From Plasmodium brasilianum (lineage: Eukaryota > Apicomplexa > Aconoidasida > Haemosporida > Plasmodiidae), in the NCBI RefSeq assembly GCF_023973825.1, contig NW_027122931.1, positions 1-54,391 of the forward strand: a stretch of DNA of 54,391 nt. The letters are read 5' to 3'. Every line of letters begins with the position of its first letter. Position 1 is the stretch's first letter. The notes under the pieces were generated by a model that saw nothing but the letters and a program-made list of their open reading frames with translations, made no database searches and was not told the origin of the DNA. Positions 13,584 through 27,069 of this stretch are shown in pieces. The position numbers and the translations under genes are program-made.

Positions 13584-14575
13584 ATGAATTTAATTCTATT
13601 TATTATAATTGTCGCGTTTTTCCTTTTAACTTTTATTTGCCAATTTTATGATGATTTCGTAAGAAAATATTTTAAAAATAAATTTGTGTCATTCATGAAT
13701 TTTGTATGCTTTTTTTTGTTAATACTTTTTGTTAGAATGAAATTAAATTTTCTTTTAAATTACGAATATGTGCTTTAATTTTTTAGAATACGTTTAACAA
13801 ATATTTGGAAGAAATGCACAATTTTGGTATAAAAATGGATGGAAGAAATTATCGATTATTGGAAAAGAATTCGCAGAATAAACTTTCAAGAAGTGTTAGA
13901 TTAATGCAACAGTTACCAAATAATGGAATACGAGAGAAAAATGATACATCTTATTACGAAATGGGCGTCGCAAGACAAATGAATCTATCAAATAGAGCTT
14001 TATCAAAAGATGAAGAAGATAATAAACAGTCTATGAAAAATAAAACTTGTATATTTGAAACAAAAAAATATTCCCATTTAGAAAAAAAAATATTCAAAGA
14101 GCTGGATTATATTGATTTTCTTAAAAGGAACAGGACAATTAGTGATAAGGTTTACAAAAAAATAATACTTAAAAAATACGGATTACGACATGCTTTACCT
14201 CTATTAATATTCGTATTGTTATTAATATCACTTATATTGGATTATTCTTGTTCTTACGGAATTAAAAGATGGTTGTTTAAGGCATTGAAACTCTTATCAC
14301 CTGATTGGTTCAAGAACTTACATAAATTTCTGAGAACTTCTTATTTAGGTAATTTCTTAAAGTCTATGGGAAAAGCAGTAACAAAAACGGTAACTACTAA
14401 TGGTGGTAAAAGTAAGACTGTGAAGATCATAACTGAATCTTATGTAAGCAGTTTTATGATTTATCTAATTTATGTCTTACCTTTCATTATATTAGGTTCC
14501 ACACTTGTATTAGCGATTATATACTACCATAAAAAAGTTAAAAAATTTGAAAAAATTAAGTTCAGGAAAAGATAA
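13584..14575 (+). CDS. fam-l/fam-m type exported membrane protein (FETKKYSHLEKK subtype), two exons
   Basis: Exons 13584-13658 and 13787-14575 encode 287 residues; the intron is GTAAGA...TTTTTTAG (128 bp, phase 0). Exon 1 is MNLILFIIIVAFFLLTFICQFYDDF, which keeps the hydrophobic core but lacks the MEQK-type start of its relatives, so it may have changed by mutation. Exon 2 begins NTFNKYLEEMHNFGIK, then RNYRLLEKN in the export-motif region. FETKKYSHLEKK lies at 115-126, followed by FKELDYIDFLKRNRTISDK and KKYGLRHALP leading into membrane segment 1 (about 161-177). A loop with a Thr/Lys-rich stretch (TKTVTTNGGKSKTVK) precedes membrane segment 2 (about 248-272), and the tail is YYHKKVKKFEKIKFRKR. 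The reading frame is intact. Role unknown; export to the host cell is inferred from the family. Confidence 0.88.
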
Positions 14576-16879
14576 GTAAATAAGATTATATATTTATTTT
14601 TATAAGGAAATAATTTATATGAAGTAATATCCGCAATATCGTTATTTATATATTTATTAAAAATAACTATAATTAACTAAATTTTGCAATTACTCCTACA
14701 TATACACGCCATATTTTACACACAAAAATAAAATACATTCATATCTTTTTAGTGAATTTTAACGTTTTAATGTATTTGAATTCTTATCATAATGTATTTT
14801 TTATGTTAAATATATATGTCATAATAAATATATTTTTTTCCTATTTAGATTCATTTTTATAAAAACCCTATACTTGTACATAAAAATTAATATATAATAG
14901 AAAATTTCAAATGATTTTATAGAATTTTTTTGATATTTTTTATTCTAACTAAAAAGTGATTTCTATAGTATATCTTGTTCTAGTACAAAATTATTATTTT
15001 TTCAGGTTATTAAGAAAATATATTATTAGTTTTAAATTATCAATAAATGTATGCTCTTTGCTATATAATGAAAGAAAGTTAATATATTTTGTTTTGTTGA
15101 TATGTATACATATTTTGTTTTATAGTAATAAAATTTTATATATGTCTGTATGAATCTATGTTATCATTATTGGTAATCAAAAAATATATATGTTTATTAT
15201 TAAAATATAATAATATATATTTAATTTTTTTTTTGAACATATTTTCTATTTTTCATGCATATAACGATAGGAAGAAGGAGCTACTATAATTTTAAAAATA
15301 TATATAATTATGAATATATTTTTTTATTCAAAATTAATAATGCATTTATATTTATAACGCTAATATCTAAATAAAATGAAATTTAAAAAACTATTTATTA
15401 TGTATTTGTAAATAATGCATAGGTATATAACTTTTTTTTTTTTGGTCACATAAGTTTTATTTTGTTGAATTTATGAGCCCTATATTTTTTGTACAACGCT
15501 AAATTATATAAGTGTAAGGTATATTATTTCATAAATGAATGTTTTATTAATAATTTTCGTGACTGAATTTTACATAATAAATATTTTTTAATGGAATCAT
15601 ATGAAAATTACAATATAATTTTAATACGCATTTTAGATATCACATTTACTTGCTCTTAAAAAGTATTTTTTAATTATTAAAATAATACATGCATGTTTTT
15701 TTCTTTGTAAAAATATAATAAAGTGATAGATAATAGTAGTGTTATATATGCGAATTAGTGTGTATAGTGAAAGGGAAGAAATTTATAATAAAAATATTAA
15801 TATAAAATATTTATATGTATTTTATTTATATAATATGAATTATATCTGTATATTATTATAATTTTTTCTTCTGTTATTGCAATATATCTATATAAAATAA
15901 TTATATTACGATATTATTTTTTTTTTTTTTAAATAATACGATATTTTGTTTTAGTAATATTTATAAGACATAAAATGGGAAGTTCTAAAAAAATCGAAAA
16001 ATTTGAAGTTGCATTATTTAAAACTGTTACATATTTAAGTGTATAAGAATAATAATATAAATAAATATTAATTTGTAATACATTATATATTAGTATATAT
16101 ATTATTATATTTATATTCGCATATATGTATCTGTACGTGTTTTCAATATTAAAAATGTAAACTTATTTAACCATTTTTATTTTTTATTAAGCATTAAAAA
16201 AATTTATTATATTATATTTTTGTAAAAAAGAATTTACTAAAATTTATCATCTTTTATTTTTTAATAATATATTAATAGTTAATAATAATAATAATTAAAA
16301 ACTATTTAAAAATATACAGATTATATGGGAAAAATTGGAAAATGATATTAAATAAAAGAAAGAATATGCCTAATACATAAAAATGAGGTATATATTACAA
16401 AAATATTCTTTAATATAAGATATAAAAACTATTTTTATTTGAATTGCAAAATTAAAAAAAAAATTATAATAATAAGAAATTATCTTACAATTAGAAGAAG
16501 ATATTTGTAAATTATTTATTTTTATTCCCTCAAATTATTAGTTTTTCATTTATATGTACTTTTATACCGTACATGAATTTTATATAACGAAATATTCTGT
16601 TTTAATGTAATTCCAAGAAGGAATATTAGTAGAGTATTTTGAACAGGTTTCTCTTTGCCATTGATAATTAAGTATAATTTTTTATGAACAAAAAAAAATA
16701 GAAAAAGACTTTTTTTTAATCTTTTGCTTATTAGGTTTTTAATTTTCCCTGTAGCTATTATTCTTCTAATTGTATGTATATTTATTTTTTATATAAGTTT
16801 GAATTATATTCTAATATATACAAACATATATGATTAAAAAATATAAATTACATATCTATATATCCATACAAGGTTCTTA
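14576..16879. other. AT-rich intergenic region with conserved 3' flank of the upstream gene
   Basis: At about 15003-15125 lies a block (CAGGTTATTAAGAAAATATA, then AATGAAAGAAAGT and GATATGTATACATAT) that closely resembles 30338-30455 after the gene ending at 29910. The open frame at 14956-15153 lies in this block but is not supported as a protein. T-runs occur at about 15431-15442 and 15918-15930. Nothing else is recognised. Confidence 0.5.
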
Positions 16880-18910
16880 ACAACTTAAATTGACTCTTTC
16901 GTTTCATTTTTATATTTCTCCTTTTTACCCCGCTTTTTTCTTTTTTTTTTTTGCATTTAGTTTTCGAAAAATTAAAATAAAATAATAACATATTATTAAA
17001 TATTAATGGAATTATTTCTTGTGTATACTTTTCTAAATTAAGGTAAAGCATAAATTGCATTTTGCAGTTGTGAAGAGACACTGAAATGCGAGTATTACCC
17101 TGACCTGTTGTAATAATTGGAATGATAAATGTAACTATAATTGTAAATTTTACTTTATTTTCTGCGTTTTGTATACTATTTTTTACCATAGGCTTAGATA
17201 TTAATGGAGTATGCATGAAAAAATTTTAATAATTGTAAAAAGTGAGAAATGCATACATTAGCAATATGTATGGGTATGAATTATCTATATGATAATCCTA
17301 AGCATTTATATTTATTTTTTTAGGATACAAGAATCTCTATCAAGACAACTTATTCACGTAGAAAGAATGTTACTCCGATGGTGTAGAAAATGGAGAGTAA
17401 GCAAATTCCTATCTTACGAAACGATGCGTAACTCGTAGAAAATGAAAATAAGAAATATATAAAAATGTAAAATAAAATGAAATGTTATTTATAATGATAC
17501 AAAATATATGTATAATTGTAAACTTTTGAAATTAATTTTTTCCCCCCTTTTTTTTCTATATTAAGAAAACAATTACAAAAATGCTTTTGCAAAAACGAAG
17601 ATATATTTGCATTTGCAAGTCTTATGCAAAAGAGACTGAAAAAAAGGGAAATGTAACTGTTTTCAAATTTTTTTTTATTTATTCCTGCTTGCCTTAATTG
17701 GTATATAAAACATAAAATCCACGAAATAAGGAAGTAATTGTATATTCTCGAGACATCGACGTATTAGAGCTGAAAAAAATTGTTTTAAAAGAATTTATAA
17801 TAATCAATCATGCTACTGTATCGTGTACATATACGTGTGCGTATAAATATGAGCATATGTACAGGTATGTATGTACTTATGTGTAGGTGCAAGTGTATGT
17901 GCACGTATGTATACTTACATAGTGTACTATATCCATTTACATATTTTAATATATGTACTTTCTTATATTTCAAAATACCTATCGTTACTTTTAAACTTGT
18001 AAAAACATGTTAAATTATTTGACTATATTATTAAAAGAGGCGATGTTAGCTTGTTGTCTAATATAAACAGAGGGCACATAAAAATAATAACAAATAAAAC
18101 ATATATGATATATCTTTGACAGATTAATTTATCCATTTAATCTCATAAAATCATTACAAAAATTTCTTATTACGGTTGAGCTTAATACATATATATGTAA
18201 ATTTCTTTTTATGTTGTTTTACTTATTTTATGTGACACGGAAAAGGAAATTCATGGGAAAAATACTTTTATAAAGACACTAATGCTAATATAATCCGTTT
18301 AAAAAAAGATAAATAAAATAAGGTATTTATCATAGGAATACAATTTTATGTGAATAACTGAAACAATTTAAGTATACAATTGAGTTCATATCTATGAAGT
18401 TAATAGGATAGTATTACCCACGATTATATATTTATTCATGTATAGGACAAGCGCGAATATATATATCATTTTTTATACTATTTTTATTGGTATATTTTTT
18501 ATTATTTATGCTCAAAAGTCATAAAGGTTAAAACATGTGTACATATATATATATGCATACAAACTTTTGCCTATTGGAAATTTATTTACATGTCATTACT
18601 GATATTACTAACTTATGTTCATCCGTTATAGATACGAACAATTTAGAATAACGTCAAGTGCATAAGAGAGTATGAAAAGGATGATAAAATTCAGATAAAT
18701 GACAATAGAAAGTAAGAGCAATGCATGAAGTTCGTTGAAACATGTACTTCTCTTACGGATGTTAATAAGGAAAAAGGAAAAATAGATATATATTATATGC
18801 CACCTGAACAGTAAACTTTTAAAATTAATTATTTAGAAAGGAAATTCATTTAACTGTAGTCCAATTTACATTACGTCAAAATTGTTAACGTACTTTTGGT
18901 TAGCTCTATT
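16880..18910. repeat. Unidentified duplicated block, copy 2 (partner at 3400-5400)
   Basis: Collinear diverged copy of 3400-5400. On the + strand it contains short open segments bounded by splice-like signals. TTTTTTTAG at about 17316-17324 precedes a segment reading IQESLSRQLIHVERMLL then RWCRKWR, which ends at AGA|GTAAGC near 17398. A later segment after a pyrimidine tract (about 17530-17560) reads KQLQKCFCKNEDIF and LMQKRLKKREM to a stop near 17653. On the minus strand a 122-codon frame spans 16848-17216 with a hydrophobic stretch (FTIIVTFIIPIITT). Part of it aligns codon-for-codon with copy 1, but copy 1 has a stop, so neither strand is proven coding. I do not recognise a family. Confidence 0.65.
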
Positions 18911-21883
18911 AACGATATTTATATGGGAATTAATGAATGCATTCATCGTAAGCATAGAGGAAGCAAAAAAAAAAAAAAAGAATACAAAAAATACAAAATT
19001 ATTAGAAGTAAAGATAAAAGCGAATACACGAAATTAAATAGTTCTTCATGGTATGACAGGAAAAATTTAGCATAAGTAAATAAGTGTAAGTATACATGAA
19101 CTTTAATTATATGTTTATTCATATGTTCACAATTTGCACCATTGTTAAGATAGTATCAAAAGAAATATACACATGTAATAATAAATAATATGCACAAGGA
19201 AATTACATGTGCAAGTTTACTTTTAATGAATGAATTTATTTGGAACATCGAAAAAGAAAAAAATTATAATTAGAATTTTTGTTTTTTTTTAAATTCACTT
19301 AGATATACATATGTTATCTTATCTGTAGTAAGAAAGTGTTAAATATGTTTTGAAGAAAAAAAATTAATTAGAAAAAATAAATATCTGTAAAGTTCTAGGG
19401 TAGAATGAAATACATATATATAAAACTCGTAATGATCCTAGTTTTAGGGAATATATTAACATATATAAGTTTGTGTGGACATATTCCAATAGACTTCATG
19501 GTTACAATAGTTTTGTAAAAAGATTTAGTAGTTGTATAATAAGGATGACTGTAAAAATATAATTTAATGAAACAATAGAAAAACAATAATTTCGCTGAAC
19601 CTATGTATAGAGCAAATTAATTAATTTTTAAAAAAATATTAAAATAAAAAAAGGCATATACCCTATTATTATATCATTAAGAACATGCTAAATTAGAACA
19701 AACCTAATCTATGAAAACAAAAGTTATATATATGGGAAATGATTATTACAAATGATATTATATCTACAATATTCTAAAAAAATATTAATACATTAATGTA
19801 AATATCAATGAATTAATAGATATAACTATAAGAATTAAATGTATATATTTAATAACACTAATCACCTGTGTTATATGACTTCACTTATAACATGACTAAA
19901 TATTTCAAGAAAAATAAAAATTGTTTATAGTTAATACTGTCATTTTACTGAATATGTATGATTAACTGTTTTAAATTTACATTGGTTTTTTTTATGAGTA
20001 CAATATGGATAAAATAATGTAGGAAAAATATAATGCTATAAAAATTACTAATTCCATTAATTACATGGAATATTAGAAAATAGAAAATATATAGACGTTT
20101 ATATGTTTATATAATATTTATTTTTACACGTTATATATATTTTTATTATTTATTAAAAAGCACTATAGTATTATTTTATATGATCACAAAATTGTAAATT
20201 TTGACGATGTAATGGATACCCATATGAAAGTATTGTTCGAAGGAATTGAAAAAAAAAAATTTTAATTATATATATACCAATATATATATACTCTATGATT
20301 ATGAAAACACTAAATAAAAAAATAATTTTTTTATTTTTGTGAAATACTGTAATATGATAAAAATTATATGGCATATGATAAATTTCAAGATTTTACATAT
20401 TTCTTTTCAATTACATAAAAGCTATAGTTTAATATATGATTTGTGGTAATATTTATTTATAAATTAATAAAAAATACATTCACTATTAATTCCTGCATAA
20501 TGCTATTAAAAAGGAAAATAATGAATTATGAATTTTCCTTTATTGTATTATATGTTATTTTTTATATATTTTTTTAGCATTTTTTATCTATATAATTTTA
20601 TATTCTAAATTATTTTAAAGTACTTTTTTATGGTAATTTTTTTTATTTAAATTATAACATTTACTAAATATATTTTTTTGTGTGCAATTACTTTTTTATT
20701 CTTTCTTTCAAAATTATCATTTCTATAAATATTATAAATTTATTTTTTTTTTCAAAAAAAAATGAAAAAAGAAAATATAAATTTAGTATTTGTTAAATTT
20801 AATATATTTTATTTTAGCTATTATAAAAAAATATATTTTTTTTAATTAAATATAAATTTTAGTATTCCGTATAAACAATATGATACGAGTATATAAAAAA
20901 GTTAGATTAGACAGTACATTTTAAAAAATTAATATTGTGTATGCAAACTAAATCCTATAATATCATTTCGAAATTTTTCTTGTATAAATATTTTATATGT
21001 CCAAGGTATATCGCACATGTTAAATTATAATTTATGCTGTAAGAAAAAACTTGTCTTATTTCTTTATTTTTTTTTTCCTAGAATACTATTATACATTATA
21101 AAATATTCTTGTATTTTTCAATTATAAAATAATTTATAAAGTGCATTACTTGTACAAATAACAGATATTATTAGTAGGAACCTTAGACAAAAAGTAATAA
21201 CTATAATCTTAATATATGCTAATGCACCACTTCTTTTAGCATATATTTTATTTATCCTAATTGTAAAAAAAATTACTAACGTATGCTCAAAACTATTTTA
21301 TTTCATTTTTTTTTTGAAAAGTATTGATAACAAAAATTTAGAATTGTTCTTTTAAACTATTATGATATATATATTTTTTTTGAGAATTTACTGATAAAAT
21401 TAGTTCTACTAGAAATTATTATATATAATGTTGCTTTTTTTATAACGAGCTTTATTGGAAATATTTAAAATAATATTTATAATATTATCTTTTCTTTTTT
21501 ATCCTTTATGTATGCATTTTATTGGTGAATTTACTACAATTTTAACTAAATAAAATATCAAAGCATTTAACTATACCCTTTTATCAATACCTTGTATATA
21601 TACATCAAGATTTGTACCTACATATGTACGTTTTAAAATTAATTATTACCATAGTGAAGGGAAAAAACTTATATTTTATTTAAAACATATACATTTATTC
21701 TTTTTATTTGGATAAATTCTTATTTTAATAATGCTATATGAATATAACATAGGAAAAGGTTTTCTATATATTTTTATCTTCTTCATGTTGTATATACAAA
21801 TATATACTTATAAGAAATTTTCCCTTATGTGGGAGTAAATTTTTGGCATTATAAATAATAAAAATATAATTTTTTCCTTGTAG
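18911..21883. other. AT-rich intergenic region without supported genes
   Basis: An A-run lies at about 18965-18980. Minus-strand frames at 19395-19586 and 20171-20374 are low-complexity and lack family motifs. There are several long A/T homopolymers (for example 20745-20766). No fam exon, RNA gene or repeat family was recognised here. Confidence 0.5.
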
Positions 21884-22070
21884 TGTACCTCTGATAAATC
21901 TTCAGATAATTAGAGCGGTACAGATGAAACGTTAGACTCAACAAATTATATATTATTATTAGAAAATAGGGGGGAATTTATAATATGGGAATAATAATAT
22001 ATTATTTGGAAATTGTTATTATGATTATGACAATGAGTATGACAATGCTGAATCATATTATCATGGAAAA
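21884..22070 (+). pseudogene. Decayed internal exon with acceptor and donor signals, family unknown
   Basis: A TTTTTTCCTTGTAG acceptor (AG at 21882-21883) precedes a reading frame beginning CTSDKSSDN, then a TAG, then SGTDETLDSTNYILLLENRG. The frame then shifts by a small indel and continues ILFGNCYYDYDNEYDNAESYYHGK, up to a possible donor GGAAAAG|GTTGGT at about 22070. The Asp/Ser/Tyr-rich acidic composition and exon-like borders are unlike the flanking AT-rich DNA. One nonsense codon and one frameshift mark it as non-functional. The composition recalls exported Plasmodium proteins in general, but I cannot name a family. Confidence 0.4.
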
Positions 22071-24499
22071 GGTTGGTTAAAATTATTGTTAATTCTGGAT
22101 TTGCATACAATAAATTAGAAAAAATATTGATGTATGTTATATATAATTCATTGGAAGAGATACATATATATTTTTTGAAAAAATATTATATATAGGATAT
22201 AATCCTATACATATACTCAGGAACGTAGAAATCATATAGAGTAGAAAGGTTGCAAACATTTAGCATGTATGAATTCTCTTTAACAATTACTCGATAAGGG
22301 TTTTTTTATAGTTTTTATTACTTTTTTTATTTCTTATTCCATTATGTAATTACCTATATATACTAGATTAAGAACTACGAACGCGATTACTTAATTCGGA
22401 GAAGAAATATATAACTGTATTATTGTAAGTTACTTTGTCATATTTTTTACTGCTTATATATGTATCAGTAATTTTTTTAGAATAATCCTTATAAGCAGAA
22501 AGAAATGAAATTAAAGGATACTTATAATTAGTATACCGTTATAAGAAATATTTTTTTTAATGATCTATGAAAATTTTTCTTTAATATTAATAAAATTGTG
22601 CTTAAAAAATATTAACTGCATATATACAATTTGTTTTTATGTAACACAGATAATATACAAATATATTTTGATACAGAAAAGTAAAAAATTCTGCATTAAA
22701 TATTTATAGTAGTGCCTATCTTCTATATTTGTTTTAGTATTATAATTTGTTTTGGGGGTTAATTTAATTTTGTGCCATAACATATATATGTTATATATTT
22801 TTCGGATATATAAAAATGTGAAATTGTTATTTCTGTGTACTTAACGTAAACATATGTATTTTATATACAATAATTATATGTACTAAATGCTTCATGTATA
22901 TTTTTATTATAATTAATGCATGTCGTTAATTTAATATCCAATTTCACATTTTATATGGATTCTCTTATCTATTTCAGTAATATATATTTTTAAAAATTAT
23001 ATATTTTTTGTTTATGATTTTGAACAATCATTTCAATGATTAATTTTAATAATTCATTATACATTATTCTTAATTTTAATATATTACGTGGTTCTTCGTT
23101 AACTAAAACCAAAACTATGCATTTTTTTGTGGTTATATGTATTTCTTGTTTAAAGGTAAATCTAAGAGTTAATCTTTATAAAAAATGTATTGTGAGAAAT
23201 ATATGTTTAATAACTTATTTTTTTTAAGAACACTTCAATAAATTTCTATATTTTTTTCATAGATCAATTATGAAATTATGAATAATTATGAATACTGTTT
23301 TTCTTTAATAATTTAATTATTAATAGAACTTTATCAATTTTTAGATTAATAAAACTTTATATTTAAATGAAGGAATTAAAGAACATTTCTTATTTTGCTT
23401 TTTACTTTAGATAATTGTAATAGTTAAAAAATTTTTATAATAATTACTTATATATCTATGTAAAACTATATTTATAAAAAATTATATTCTTTATTACTCC
23501 TAGTAGAATTATACAATTATATTTTCATTCCAAGATTATTATTACGTTTGTAGATCATTTATTCTATCTTTTATTTGATTATGTATTATTTTTTTATATT
23601 ATTTCTTCTAAATATATAATAAGTTAAAAGAAAAAAAAAAAATAAGTCTATAAACTTATAAACGTTTCATTTAGAAATAATGGCATATATTACACATGGT
23701 TATACAGTATAACCCTTGAAAATTATTTTACAAAAATAAAAGATGAGTCATTATTTATCTTTTAAATATATATCTTTTTTGTACATTAGACTGTTTATTA
23801 TAAACTTGATGTTTTGTATATGTTATAGAAAATAAAAGAACGAATATGTTTATGTAATATCTGATTTCAATAAATCAATTAATATAAAACAAAAAATTAT
23901 GAAAAACCTTTTTTTATTTATTACTTCTCCTATTATACTGTTACAAATATTAGTTGTTTTTTCGGAATAATCAGTGTTTTTATTTGTATAATGTTTATAA
24001 AATCGGGATAATTAATAGGAAAACATAGTTAAAATCAGTAATACATCGCTTAATGTATAAAAGGCCGCATTATCTATATTCTCTACATTCTATATTCTAC
24101 ATATAATTAATATCTCGCATATTAAGTAATCGTATATATTTTGTTTTATTTTGAAATGTATTAATATAAAATATTTTTTATTGATTTATTATAATAAATG
24201 AATAATTTATATATTTTAAATATATAATAATGATTTCAATTTACATTATTTCAAGAGAAGTTATTTTTTTTATAAATTACATTAAAGTAAAAATTTTATA
24301 GTTTAATTCAGAAGTTATTGTGCTTTGTTTCTATTGTTAAAAACAAATTGTTTTTATGAAATTTTTATTATGTTTTTACGAAGAAACAATAAAAAATATA
24401 TTAAATAAAAAATAACAGTGTTTTTTGTCATTAAAAAATTATTTCATTATTATAAATTATATCCGTTCTCAATATATTACCTTATTAAAGATATATATA
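22071..24499. other. AT-rich intergenic and upstream region
   Basis: No gene is supported. The open frame at 23036-23227 is low-complexity. The conserved fam upstream block is at 24071-24120. Upstream of that, around 23985-24030, the GTTTATAAAAT and nearby sequence resembles 38925-38970 upstream of the gene at 39425. Confidence 0.5.
24071..24120 (+). promoter_or_regulatory. Conserved upstream block of the fam gene at 24500
   Basis: Tandem CTACATTCTATATTCTACATA elements lie about 380-430 bp before the ATG and match the TATTCTACAT/TATTCTATAT elements before the genes at 13584 and 39425. The TATTTAGAAAT element seen in three other copies is absent here. Confidence 0.4.
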
Positions 24500-25500
24500 A
24501 TGGAACAAAAAATTACGTCTATGTTATTTAAAAAAATTTCTACGTTTATCCTTTTAAGTTGGATATGTCATATTTATATATATACGGTGTGATAATATTA
24601 TTTAAGTACATTTGTGATATTTATGTTTTTCGTAATTTATTTTAATTTGTACTTTTTTTAGTGTACATTGTTTATTTGTTTAAATCATAAATTCTTTTTT
24701 TGCTTATTCAGAGAACATATAACAAATTTTTGGACGAATGCAACAATCATCGCAGAAAATTATATACAAGAAATTGCCGTTTAATGGCAAAATACAATCA
24801 GGATAAAAACTCTAGCGTTGTATGTTTAAAAGAAGAGAAAACAAATAGTGCGAACTATGAAAAAGATATATGTAATAATGTAAAGTGTGCCTCAGTAAAA
24901 AAGAATCAGTCGAATGGATGCTTACAAAGGAACGCAAGAGGCCAGAAAATGTATATGAAAAATAAAGCTTGTGTATTTGAAACCAAAAAATATTCCCATT
25001 TAGAAAAAAAAATATTTAAGGAACTTGATTATGAAGATTTTCTTAAAAAGAATAGAACAATTAGTGATAGGATTTATAGAAAAATAATGCGTAAAAAATG
25101 CGGATTACGACTTGCTTTACCTTTATTATTGTTTTTGGTACTATCGATATCATTCATATTAGATAATTTTTGTAGATGTGGGCTTACATATGGTTTGTTT
25201 AATATAATAATTCTTATTTCACCTGGTTCATCTCCTGGTCCTAATATTCGTGAAACTCAGCTTTCTTCGGCCATAAATTCTTTTTATGATTTGTTGAATA
25301 AACCACCTTTAAAATGGTTCACAAAAGTTTTAAGACGAGGAAAAGATGGTAAATTGGAAAACTATTGTGTAAAGGGTTTTTTAGGATTTCTAATATATTT
25401 TGTACCATTATTCATATTAGGCACCATACTTATATCAGCAGTTTTTTATTATCACAAAAAAGTTAAAAAATATGAAAACATTAAGTTCAGGAAAAAATAA
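24500..25500 (+). CDS. fam-l/fam-m type exported membrane protein (FETKKYSHLEKK subtype), two exons
   Basis: Exons 24500-24586 and 24712-25500 encode 291 residues; the intron is GTGTGA...CTTATTCAG (125 bp, phase 0). Exon 1 is MEQKITSMLFKKISTFILL then SWICHIYIYT, a hydrophobic export or anchor segment. Exon 2 starts RTYNKFLDECNNHRRKLYTR, then CRLMAKYNQ. FETKKYSHLEKK lies at 118-129, followed by FKELDYEDFLKKNRTISDR and the membrane-proximal KKCGLRLALP. Membrane segments lie at about 163-180 and 251-275, with a Pro-rich stretch (SPGSSPGPNI) in the loop between them. The tail is YYHKKVKKYENIKFRKK. An older acceptor-like site (AG at 24660-24661, followed by TGTAC as in the gene at 29019) is out of frame, so the 24712 acceptor is chosen. 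The frame is intact and function is unknown. Confidence 0.88.
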
Positions 25501-27069
25501 AATGTATAATAAGATATATTGTTCTTTTTGTAATGAAATATTCGATATCATCAAATATCTGAAATACCCAGTGAGGAATTAGAAGTATTTATACTGATAA
25601 CTGATTAAATTTAAAAAATGTAAGTACATGTAACTGCTTGTATTGATGAACACAAGAAAAAAGATATGTTCTCATTTTTTTGTTAATTCGAATGTTTCAG
25701 TATTTTTCAATTTATATTATAAGGTATCATTTAAGCTTAAATGAATATTTTGGACTAATGGATATATTTGTATATTTCCATATATTCCTATAAAAAGTAT
25801 GTGATTATAAGTTATAATAAATATAGAGTAGTTCAATTTATATAATTTTATTGATATCTTGTGCTAATTTATATTTTACCAATAAACAATACTTCTTTAT
25901 TTATTTTTATTTCATTTTATTCTAAAATATATATTTGCTGACTTATTTTGAAAAACGTTTGATAATATTTAAATTAAAAAAACATGTGTTTTGTTTTGTT
26001 TTCATTGACATGAAACAAATATATTACCTTATATTGATGTAAATGCATATATTACATAAAAGAAAATTTAATATTTATTACATAATATTAGTTTTATGAG
26101 AAATATGTTATGGAATAATTCCATTGTAAATATCGTTTTAAAGGACATTTATTTTATATTTGAATGATAAAATAATATATAAATATATAATAAAATATTT
26201 TTAATAAATTTAGGATATTAATAATAGTTCATTAACTTAATAGTTCTAAATATTCACTATTAAATGTAAATTTATCTTGATTTATTATTTTATTATTATG
26301 GTAAATTCTAGTGTCAACTCTACTTACCAAATATAAATTAAATATATATTATATAGAAAATTTATAAATAAATATGTCACATATTTTTTTAAATTATTAA
26401 ATTAATGAAATAATACTAATCAGATATTAATTAATAATATAGATATATAGTTGTTCCTTTTTTCAAAATAGTAAAATTTTAAATACATTCATATCTATAT
26501 ATACAATAAGTTATTATTAGAGGAAATAAAAAATATATAATTTCCTTACATTAATATAATGATGCAATAATATTATTTATAAATATTTATCCATTTTTTT
26601 ATGTTTATGAATATATTATGTATATATTATTATTATTTTAAAGATACGTAAAGATATATGTAAATTATATATACAATTCCTAATCAATTTATATTAACAA
26701 CGCTTATTTTCTAATTAAAATAAAATTAAAAAAATGTATTATTTTTTTTAGAAAAAATTTATAAATATAATACTTTGTTTTGAATGGTGAGTTTTTAATT
26801 TGATTCATTAAAAAAAATATCTATATTTTTTTGTATAAGTTTCAATATAATAGGTATAATAATTTTGTATTGAAAATATTAAGGAATCATTAACTGTTCA
26901 AAAAGGAAAAAAGAAAAGGTACTAAAATGTCCATAGTATATGTAAAAACATGTTTATTACCTTTTAGGCAGTTATATTGAGTTGGGAGAAATGAACTGAT
27001 ATATATGCATATATTTGTGAATATGCTATCAACTAAAAATGCATCAATTAATATAAATAATAAAATTAA
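25501..27069. other. AT-rich intergenic region
   Basis: A block at about 25950-26160 resembles the 3' flanks of the other fam genes, including a TGAGAAATATGTTATGG segment comparable to sequence near 9700 and 30495. No coding feature was recognised. Confidence 0.45.

Noticed and set aside
16848..17216. 122-codon minus-strand open frame with a hydrophobic stretch
   Set aside because: Considered as a membrane protein exon. The equivalent frame in the duplicated block near 3420-3760 contains a stop, and no splice partner or family motif was found, so it is described only within the block.
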